Below, one piece after another: positions 1 to 4,772 of a stretch of DNA of 5,288 bases (positions are counted from its first letter, which is position 1; each line of letters begins with the position of its first letter). The notes beneath the pieces were generated by a model. That model was not told the DNA's origin and made no database searches. It worked only from the letters and a program-made list of their open reading frames with translations. Both the position numbers and the translations under genes were made by a program. This DNA comes from an uncultured Treponema sp. (GTDB taxonomy: Bacteria > Spirochaetota > Spirochaetia > Treponematales > Treponemataceae). The DNA lies in contig CAKZZK010000065.1 of the NCBI GenBank assembly GCA_937885235.1, positions 1-5,288 on the forward strand, read 5' to 3'.

Positions 1-18
1 AAGAGTGTTGATGTTCAT
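1..18 (-). CDS. Start of a leftward gene (first six codons only)
   Basis: Reading the minus strand, an ATG at 18-16 opens a frame (M-N-I-N-T-L) that leaves the window without a stop. A perfect GGAGG (25-29, minus strand) sits 6 bases upstream, which is ideal ribosome-binding-site spacing and the main reason to call a gene. Six residues are too few to name a product. It is divergent from the ATPase gene, so the 167 bases between them form a shared upstream region. The call rests on the SD/start pair only. Confidence 0.6.
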
Positions 19-83
19 TTTTTTCCTCCAATGAATATCGTTGTTGTTGATAAACACACGATAGCAGAAAACAATGACAGCTG

Positions 84-105
84 TTTGTACTACTTTCTTT
101 ACAAA
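84..105. repeat. Small inverted repeat with TTGTAC half-site
   Basis: TTTGTA (84-89) and TACAAA (100-105) are exact inverted arms around a 10-base spacer. The left arm contains the same TTGTAC hexamer (85-90) that occurs three times in the 128-166 palindrome: 131-136 on the minus strand, 145-150 and 158-163 on the plus strand. It may be a weaker or accessory copy of the same binding site. The arms are short, so chance is possible. Confidence 0.35.
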
Positions 106-127
106 TAAAGAGGCACAGGAAGGCGTT

Positions 128-166
128 ATGGTACAAATCTCAAGTTGTACTTGAAATTTGTACCAT
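128..166. repeat. 39-nt near-perfect palindrome upstream of the ATPase
   Basis: Outer arms ATGGTACAAAT (128-138) and ATTTGTACCAT (156-166) are exact reverse complements. Inner arms TCAAGT (140-145) and ACTTGA (149-154) are also exact. Only the C139/A155 pair is mismatched, and the loop is 3 bases (TGT). It is followed by TTTT (167-170). Because it lies between divergent genes it does not follow a rightward gene end, so a conventional terminator is unlikely. It overlaps the predicted -35 of the ATPase promoter (151-156), which favours an operator or attenuator. A transposable-element end cannot be excluded. Confidence 0.85.
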
Positions 167-179
167 TTTTCATTATGCT
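151..179 (+). promoter_or_regulatory. Predicted promoter of the ATPase gene
   Basis: The -35 candidate TTGAAA (151-156, 5/6 to TTGACA) and the -10 candidate TATGCT (174-179, 4/6 to TATAAT) are separated by exactly 17 bases. Transcription would begin about 6-7 bases after 179, at or next to the ATG at 186. The -35 hexamer lies inside the right half of the 39-nt palindrome, so a protein bound there would block polymerase. This is pattern matching only. Confidence 0.45.
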
Positions 180-185
180 TACGGT

Positions 186-1352
186 ATGAACATTATAAAG
201 CGGGCGATTGAAAGCGAGTTGCAACGTTGTGCAGACAATTTTCCCATTGTCAGCATTTTAGGTCCCCGGCAGTCAGGAAAGACTATGCTTTCGCAGCTCT
301 TTTTCAAGGATTACGCATACATAAATCTTGAAGATCCAGAGCTGTACGACCTCGCCGTGAATGACAGAAATGGCTTTTTCAGCATGATAAAAGCACCTGT
401 CATCATTGACGAGGTACAGCGGGTGCCTTCCCTGCTCAATAAGATTCAAACCATTGTTGACAAAGATAGTTCGCATGGTCAATTTATCCTGACGGGAAGT
501 TTTCAGCAGGGTTTGCAAGCCGCCATTTCGCAGTCGCTTGCCGGAAGGACGGCAATTCTGAATCTCTTGCCCCTTTCCATTGCGGAACTGAATAGAGCAG
601 GGCTGGATTTTTCACGCGATGAGTTTCTGTATCAGGGATTTATGCCTCGCCACTATGCCGAGGGGCAGCCGGTGGATTTGCTCTACCGCTCGTATTTTCA
701 GACCTATGTGGAACGCGATGTGCAGTTGCTCCTGAACGTGAAGCACAAGGGCATATTCGAGAAATTCCTGCGGCTGCTTGCAGGACGGATTGGGCAGGTA
801 GTGAATTGCGAATCGCTTGCCAATGACACGGGCGTTTCTTCGACAACGGTAGCTGAGTGGCTGTCTGTTCTGGAATCATCGTTCATAATCTTTAGGCTGG
901 AGCCCTATTTTGAAAATTACACCAAGCGGCTTATAAAATCACCGAAGATTTATTTTTGTGATACCGGACTTGCCTGCTATCTTTTGGGCATACGAAACGC
1001 AGGGCAAGTTGCACGGGACCCGCTTGTGGGGAATCTGTTTGAGAACATGATTGTTCTTGAAATCCTTAAATCTCAGTATGCAAAAGGGCTGGAGAAAAGC
1101 CTGTATTACTTCCGCGACAGCAAAGGCTTTGAGATTGACCTGATAATCGCGGACGGGCGCAACGTTGTCCCTGTGGAAATAAAGTCAGCAGCCACGTTTA
1201 ACGGGGACTTTGCCCGTAACCTTAAAAAATTCCGTGCTTTTGCAAAAAATGCCGTTGCTCCGACTGTCATCTACAGCGGAGATATGGAGTGCGAGAGCGA
1301 CGGCATCCGCTTTCTGAATTTCAGGAAAAGCGGTGAAATTATTGTCCAGTAG
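186..1352 (+). CDS. AAA family ATPase with DUF4143-type C-terminal domain
   Basis: Predicted cytoplasmic ATPase of 388 aa, normal for the AAA_14/DUF4143 family, whose cellular role is poorly known. Seen in the protein: Walker A GPRQSGKT (26-33); Walker B IIDE (73-76); a sensor-like LTGS (102-105); an AGR motif (119-121) likely to be the arginine-bearing loop. A winged-helix-like stretch spans about 205-245 (ESLANDTGVSSTTVAEWL). The C-terminal half has the family signature SPKIYFCDTGLA (252-263), GNLFEN (282-287) and a PD-(D/E)XK-like core: E316, D318, E331, K333 in VEIK. All these residues are intact, so the gene appears functional. The ATG at 186 is the first start in its frame after a TGA at 75-77. 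It has no SD, only a promoter-like sequence directly upstream. No toxin, antitoxin or methylase partner is visible, so it looks like a single accessory gene. Substrate and biological role cannot be read from the sequence. Confidence 0.93.
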   Translation: MNIIKRAIESELQRCADNFPIVSILGPRQSGKTMLSQLFFKDYAYINLEDPELYDLAVNDRNGFFSMIKAPVIIDEVQRVPSLLNKIQTIVDKDSSHGQFILTGSFQQGLQAAISQSLAGRTAILNLLPLSIAELNRAGLDFSRDEFLYQGFMPRHYAEGQPVDLLYRSYFQTYVERDVQLLLNVKHKGIFEKFLRLLAGRIGQVVNCESLANDTGVSSTTVAEWLSVLESSFIIFRLEPYFENYTKRLIKSPKIYFCDTGLACYLLGIRNAGQVARDPLVGNLFENMIVLEILKSQYAKGLEKSLYYFRDSKGFEIDLIIADGRNVVPVEIKSAATFNGDFARNLKKFRAFAKNAVAPTVIYSGDMECESDGIRFLNFRKSGEIIVQ

Positions 1353-1373
1353 AAAATCGGGAGGTGTTACGAA

Positions 1374-1442
1374 ATGTATGCCGGCATAAGAAAATGCCCC
1401 GTTCAGAATCTCTTGCTATATAAAATTCTGGAAAAAGAATAG
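1374..1442 (+). CDS. Possible small ORF, 22 codons, after the ATPase
   Basis: ATG at 1374 to TAG at 1440-1442 encodes a 22-residue basic peptide starting MYAGIRKCPVQ. A strong SD, GGGAGG (1359-1364), lies 9 bases upstream, better than anything in front of the ATPase itself. It starts 21 bases after the ATPase stop, so it could share that transcript. No family is recognised. The frame is short enough to arise by chance, and the SD plus spacing is the only support. It could instead be a decayed gene remnant. Confidence 0.25.
   Translation: MYAGIRKCPVQNLLLYKILEKE
1377..1388. repeat. 12-bp perfect palindrome TATGCCGGCATA
   Basis: Exact 12-base dyad with no spacer, lying in the convergent gap and over codons 2-5 of the possible small ORF. 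A partly overlapping hairpin, GGCAT (1383-1387) with ATGCC (1394-1398) and a 6-base loop, can also form. Neither is followed by a T-run on either strand, so I do not call a terminator. It may be a protein-binding site or chance. Confidence 0.4.
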
Positions 1443-1497
1443 CTTTTAATTCTATAATTGTTTCAAACATTTTCTTACCCTTTTTGGTTTTCATCTA

Positions 1498-1896
1498 TCA
1501 ATGTTCAACCAGCTTGCGCCCTGCATTCTGTGCCTGCATTTCGTTGTCATAGATCACGAGGGTGCTGCTTTCCAGCCAGCCGTTGTCAAAGCCGTACCAG
1601 ACTATCGTAAGAGTTGTAGCAGAGGCGCCGGTCCCCTCCTGACGGGTGGAAATCCGCCTGCCGGTGACGGCAAAAACATCGCCGCGACGAGCTGGCTGCA
1701 GGGCGGGGCTTTCGTAGCTGTCTGACTCCCGAAAGACGGCAAGGGGTTCCGTCACGACAGCCCACAGCGAGCCAGGCACGTAGGCAAGCGGATCCTCGTT
1801 TGCCTGCTCAAAGCTGATGCTTTCCTGCTTCGTGCATGAAGGAAAACAGAGCAATGCAAAAAACAGACAGGAAAACCAGAACAAAGCCTTCTTCAT
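1498..1896 (-). CDS. SH3-like domain lipoprotein
   Basis: Protein of 132 aa, predicted to be exported and lipid-anchored. The N-terminus MKK is followed by a hydrophobic stretch (4-18) and a lipobox-like FPSC ending at C21; the -3 residue is F, tolerated by relaxed spirochaete lipoboxes. The mature part resembles a bacterial SH3-type fold (about 44-117): a beta-rich chain with RRGDVFAVTG (70-79), WYGF (100-103), GWLESS (106-111) and VIYD (114-117), then a short helical tail. Such domains often bind peptidoglycan or protein partners; no ligand can be assigned here. Its ATG overlaps the stop of the Nudix gene by 4 bases (ATGA), so translation is probably coupled. It is the last gene of the leftward cluster. 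The SH3 assignment is from motif spacing, not a profile search. Confidence 0.85.
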   Translation of the reverse strand: MKKALFWFSCLFFALLCFPSCTKQESISFEQANEDPLAYVPGSLWAVVTEPLAVFRESDSYESPALQPARRGDVFAVTGRRISTRQEGTGASATTLTIVWYGFDNGWLESSTLVIYDNEMQAQNAGRKLVEH

Positions 1897-2318
1897 ACGG
1901 CTTCGTCCTGCCGCAAAACATAGGCCTTTACAGACGGATAAATGCGCAAATCGCTGTCAACAAAAGACTCTGGCTCTGTGGGAATTTCTTCAATATCGAC
2001 CCATTTGTAAGCTGTGTGCTCGCTCAGCACGTAGGGTTTAGCAGTACCATCATGGGGCACGGTGATACGGTAAGCATGGAGCTGCACGGTCTCGCCATTA
2101 TGTTCAAATTCAGCGCTTGCAAGCTGTTCCCCAACGGAAACCTGTATGCCAAACTCCTCAGCGAACTCACGCACAACAGCCTCGCGCTCGCTTTCGCCGT
2201 TTTCAACCTTGCCGCCGGGAAACTCCCAGCGTCCCCCCATTTGCCCTGTGGGATTTCGCAGGGCGATGAGCACCTTTCTCCCTTCTAGCGCGATGCATGC
2301 AATAGACAGCTTCGACAT
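1893..2318 (-). CDS. Nudix hydrolase, MutT-like
   Basis: Cytoplasmic Mg-dependent nucleoside-diphosphate-X hydrolase of 141 aa, the usual size for small MutT-type enzymes. The Nudix box is perfect: G36-x5-E42-x7-R50-E-F-A-E-E-F-G57-I58, with metal-ligand glutamates E51, E54 and E55. The preceding GGRWEFPGGKVE (28-39) is typical of the MutT/NudG group, which hydrolyses oxidised or other non-canonical nucleoside triphosphates such as 8-oxo-dGTP to monophosphates. The exact substrate cannot be decided from sequence, so no gene symbol is given. The start at 2318 has SD AGGAAG (2326-2331, minus strand) with 7 bases of spacing; this SD overlaps the TAG stop of the upstream membrane protein. It therefore belongs to the leftward operon and shares a 4-base ATGA overlap with the lipoprotein gene after it. 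Confidence 0.95.
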   Translation of the reverse strand: MSKLSIACIALEGRKVLIALRNPTGQMGGRWEFPGGKVENGESEREAVVREFAEEFGIQVSVGEQLASAEFEHNGETVQLHAYRITVPHDGTAKPYVLSEHTAYKWVDIEEIPTEPESFVDSDLRIYPSVKAYVLRQDEAV

Positions 2319-2329
2319 TTTCAGACTTC

Positions 2330-2830
2330 CTACAGAAAGAGCACTCTGGGGCAGATAAAGTGAAGGACTCCTGCCACAAGGCAGAACACGCCAATGTACT
2401 TGCGGGAATCGATAAAAACATTCTGCACGTTGACGGGAATAGCAGCAGTGTTATCGGAAGAAGCGGCATAGTATTCAATCAAAAGGGAGGCACCGCCCAA
2501 GAAACCGGCAAAAGCAGGGATGATATCTCCTATAAACGCTATATTATAGGAAGAAAGCAGCTTCATCAGGCCGACGAACACGCAGAGCACGCCGAGCACC
2601 AGACGGAAGGTCAGCCCATTGAAGCCTTCAAAGTCTTTGAACGCGCTCTGTTTTGCCTCCTCTGGCTTTGACTCGGCATCATCGGAAAACAGATCCTTGT
2701 CTTCATCAGAATCAAAATCATCTGAAAAGCTGTAGTCCGCTGATTCTGATACGGTGAGATTGCGCCCATACACAAGGATAAGGCCTGCAAGGATATTGAA
2801 TAATATAGAAAGAAAATAAAACTGTACCAT
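2330..2830 (-). CDS. Small multi-pass membrane protein with acidic linker, function unknown
   Basis: Protein of 166 aa that I do not recognise. Hydrophobic segments fall at about 4-22, 73-92, 97-118 and 145-163, suggesting four membrane helices. Between helix 1 and helix 2 lies a strongly acidic stretch (about 29-68) rich in D, E and S, for example SFSDDFDSDEDKDLFSDD (34-51). The loop 119-144 between helices 3 and 4 is polar. The start at 2830 has only a distant SD-like GAGG about 12 bases upstream, but a promoter-like sequence lies directly in front. The stop is 11 bases before the Nudix start and lies within its SD, so the two are co-transcribed. Role unknown; the context is envelope proteins. 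Confidence 0.85.
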   Translation of the reverse strand: MVQFYFLSILFNILAGLILVYGRNLTVSESADYSFSDDFDSDEDKDLFSDDAESKPEEAKQSAFKDFEGFNGLTFRLVLGVLCVFVGLMKLLSSYNIAFIGDIIPAFAGFLGGASLLIEYYAASSDNTAAIPVNVQNVFIDSRKYIGVFCLVAGVLHFICPRVLFL

Positions 2831-2855
2831 AAATGCTATAAACCTCTTTGCTGCC

Positions 2856-2884
2856 AGTATAATATGAAAAAGAAGTTTTGTATA
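2856..2884 (-). promoter_or_regulatory. Predicted internal promoter of the leftward cluster
   Basis: On the minus strand, TATACA (2884-2879, 4/6 to TTGACA) and TATACT (2861-2856, 5/6 to TATAAT) are separated by 17 bases, in the 61-base gap before the four-helix protein. Transcription would begin near 2849, giving a leader of about 19 bases. The -35 hexamer falls in TGTATACA (2879-2886), an 8-base perfect palindrome. It would allow the last three genes to be expressed apart from the first two. Confidence 0.4.
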
Positions 2885-2891
2885 CAGCTTT

Positions 2892-3470
2892 CTATTTGCG
2901 TTCGACCGCCGTGCTCAGTTCCGCCGTCCCCTCGTCTGCCTGCACGACACAGAGTATTCTTGCCGCACCCACTTCAAAGGTGGCACGCACAAACTGCTCG
3001 CCCCCCTCCCCTTTCAGGAACAAGGCATCTTCCTGCCAGCGGGCAAGCTCCGTTCCGTCTTCAGTCACGGCGGCAAAAAGCACGGTCAGCGGCTGCTGCG
3101 AAGGGAGCGAGTCTTTCTTCTTGTCCGCAGCGGACTGCTTCAAGCTCAGGCTGGCATAGACGGCATCCTGAAAGGAGAATGCGGAAAGCTTGCAGTTAAT
3201 GCCGCCTACGCTGCCCTCATTTGCACCCCGCGCAAAAATCTTGTACCCGCCCAGAAAGACAAAGCAGAGCACCATGACCACGAATATCATGCGGTTGCCC
3301 TTGGAATTGACAAGCACACGGAGAAAGCCCCGTTTGGGCATAGCCTTTCCCTCCGCAAGGTTGCGCAGGTGCTCCGGCTCATTCTCCCGGAAGGAACCAC
3401 GCCGGTGATAAAATACAAGCGGCTCCTCTCCTTCCGCGTAGCCGTCTATCTGATTTTCGCCAAATGCCAT
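2892..3470 (-). CDS. Single-pass membrane protein with extracytoplasmic domain, function unknown
   Basis: Protein of 192 aa with no recognised family. Residues 1-59 are hydrophilic and charged (FYHRRGSFRENEPEHLRNL), one hydrophobic helix spans about 61-79 (IFVVMVLCFVFLGGYKIF), and about 110 residues follow. Basic residues before the helix (K46, R47, R51, K57, R60) suggest the N-terminus is cytoplasmic and the C-terminal domain lies outside the inner membrane. The domain looks beta-rich (PLTVLFAAVTEDGTELARW and repeated short strands). The frame is open further upstream to an ATG at 3560, but that would overlap the preceding gene by 74 bases. The ATG at 3470 has GGGAGG (3480-3475) immediately upstream and is chosen. 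It begins 16 bases after the propeller lipoprotein stop, so the two are an operon and may work together at the envelope. Confidence 0.85.
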   Translation of the reverse strand: MAFGENQIDGYAEGEEPLVFYHRRGSFRENEPEHLRNLAEGKAMPKRGFLRVLVNSKGNRMIFVVMVLCFVFLGGYKIFARGANEGSVGGINCKLSAFSFQDAVYASLSLKQSAADKKKDSLPSQQPLTVLFAAVTEDGTELARWQEDALFLKGEGGEQFVRATFEVGAARILCVVQADEGTAELSTAVERK

Positions 3471-3486
3471 TGCTCCTCCCCGGACA

Positions 3487-4704
3487 TCAGTTGCTGACGA
3501 TGGACTGAATAAGCGTGTCCGTGCGCCACCAGTCAACAGAGGCTTTGTCTTCCTTGACAAAGAGCGCGCTCAAAATGCCGCTGTTGCTCAAGGTAAACGT
3601 ATAATAAAGGCTTTCCCGCTTGTCTGTCGCAAGGTTGCGCTTGAGTATGCGCCGCCCGTCCCGCTGGATCATCTGCACGGCAAAGCCATCTGTCGTGCTC
3701 AGCAGAAAGAAAAGCCAGCCATTTTCAGTTACTCCTAAGAAATCGTAGGGAATCTCGTAGCGGGTATTTGAAAAACCCTCGCTTATCTGCTCCGTGTAGG
3801 GAAGCACCTCCAGAGGCTCGCCAAAGCTGCCGTCCTCTACATCAAGCTCATAGATGTATGAGTTGGTAAAAGTTACGCCTGACTGCAGACGGCTCGCCTC
3901 GTCAATATAGCTTGAATAATAATCGACTTTTACATAGAGCCTGTGGCTCTGGTAGTCGGGGACAATGTTATCAATGGTATGCCACAGCTTTCCCGAATCT
4001 TCGCCATAAGGAGAGGGCATATCCTGATTGTCAATGGGCACCTTGTAAAGCAGGTAGCCATCCGCTGAAAACCAGAACACAGTATAGCCGTTGCTGGCAT
4101 AGCTCACCACCACGAACTCGTCTTTGTTCGTCGTATGGATATCTTTGACGGAGGGAAAGGGGACATCCCCGGGACCATGCTGGCCTATATAGTCTTTGAA
4201 GTGCCCGTCACTGCCAAAGCGCAGGACAACCTCGTTCAAAACCTGCCTGCTCTGCCCGTCCTGCTCCTGCCTGTCAAGCGGCAGCTTGTCAACCACGTAG
4301 AGCTGCTTGTGGGAATCCACAGCGACACAGGAAAGCTCATTGAAATCGTATTCCACAGCCCGTCTGGTGGCAACGCGCACGTCTTTGTCTTTTGCATAGG
4401 ATGGGGCGGGGTTTACCTGAGGATTGTAGTAAAAGGTTATCAGATCGCCATAGGTGTTCATCTGCATGATTTTCTTTGCCTTGCTGTTCACCACATAGAA
4501 AAAGCCATCCCTCATGGTGATGGGGATCTTGATAGTGCTGATGCCCGCCAAGTCAAACACATTCAGCTGATCTTCAAAATTACCATAGCTCAAGGTAAAA
4601 ATTTCATCCTTTTCGAGGGATATAACGGTATTGCTCTGCCTGCAGCCGTCAACCCACAGCACGAGAACGGCAAGGAGGAAAAGGCTGGCGCATCTGTTTT
4701 TCAT
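3487..4704 (-). CDS. Beta-propeller (NHL-like) lipoprotein
   Basis: Predicted lipoprotein of 405 aa. The N-terminus MKNR, a hydrophobic core (about 6-18) and lipobox-like VDGC ending at C21 indicate export and lipidation; D at -2 is atypical but compatible with spirochaete lipoboxes. The mature chain has recurring strand-turn units of six-bladed propeller/NHL type: MRDGFFYVVNSKAKKIMQM with YGDL (64-88), VAVDSHKQLYVVDKLP (127-142), then VVLRFGSDGHFKDYIGQHGPGD (159-180), followed by further blades. This resembles a conserved spirochaete lipoprotein family (I recall LIC_12708-type proteins); that link is from memory. Such propellers usually bind partners rather than catalyse. An upstream in-frame ATG at 4734 exists, but it lies between the predicted -35 and -10, so a message could not include it; the ATG at 4704 also gives a proper signal peptide. 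There is no SD. It is first in the leftward cluster and divergent from secA. Confidence 0.88.
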   Translation of the reverse strand: MKNRCASLFLLAVLVLWVDGCRQSNTVISLEKDEIFTLSYGNFEDQLNVFDLAGISTIKIPITMRDGFFYVVNSKAKKIMQMNTYGDLITFYYNPQVNPAPSYAKDKDVRVATRRAVEYDFNELSCVAVDSHKQLYVVDKLPLDRQEQDGQSRQVLNEVVLRFGSDGHFKDYIGQHGPGDVPFPSVKDIHTTNKDEFVVVSYASNGYTVFWFSADGYLLYKVPIDNQDMPSPYGEDSGKLWHTIDNIVPDYQSHRLYVKVDYYSSYIDEASRLQSGVTFTNSYIYELDVEDGSFGEPLEVLPYTEQISEGFSNTRYEIPYDFLGVTENGWLFFLLSTTDGFAVQMIQRDGRRILKRNLATDKRESLYYTFTLSNSGILSALFVKEDKASVDWWRTDTLIQSIVSN

Positions 4705-4713
4705 TGCATTACT

Positions 4714-4742
4714 AGGATAAAGAATAAAGCCCATATTGTCAA
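4714..4742 (-). promoter_or_regulatory. Predicted promoter of the propeller lipoprotein operon
   Basis: The minus strand has a perfect -35 TTGACA (4742-4737), a 17-base spacer and -10 TATCCT (4719-4714, 4/6). The start of transcription would be near 4708-4707, leaving only about 3-4 bases before the ATG at 4704. The -35 overlaps the -35 of the opposing secA promoter. Confidence 0.6.
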
Positions 4743-4764
4743 TGTGGGGAAAAAAAGATATAGT
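4736..4764 (+). promoter_or_regulatory. Predicted secA promoter
   Basis: The -35 TTGTCA (4736-4741, 5/6) and -10 TATAGT (4759-4764, 5/6) are separated by 17 bases. Transcription would start near 4771, one to two bases before the secA ATG at 4773. The -35 shares five base pairs with the TTGACA of the leftward promoter. Pattern matching only, but both hexamers and spacing are good. Confidence 0.6.
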
Positions 4765-4772
4765 ATGCTATT

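Noticed and set aside
45..75. Promoter for the leftward gene starting at 18 (TTGTTT with TATCAA on the minus strand)
   Set aside because: The -35 matches consensus at only 3 of 6 positions, the -10 match is poor and the spacer is 16 bases; not distinguishable from chance.
128..170. Reading the 39-nt palindrome plus T-run as a Rho-independent terminator
   Set aside because: No rightward gene ends before it; the flanking genes diverge from this region. The stem is AT-rich and overlaps a promoter pattern.
1431..1453. Possible terminator in the convergent gap (AGAAT/ATTCT stem, then a short T-run on the minus strand)
   Set aside because: The stem is only five mostly A/T pairs with an 8-base loop. 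A nearby 8-pair stem (1402-1409 with 1425-1432) has no T-run. Neither is convincing.
1836..2288. 150-codon plus-strand open frame
   Set aside because: Antisense to the Nudix gene, which has a perfect Nudix box. Shadow frame.
3471..3560. 30-residue N-terminal extension of the single-pass membrane protein
   Set aside because: It would overlap the preceding gene by 74 bases. A strong SD sits directly before the ATG at 3470 instead.
4705..4734. Ten-residue N-terminal extension of the propeller lipoprotein
   Set aside because: The ATG at 4734 lies upstream of the predicted -10, has no SD, and would spoil the signal peptide.
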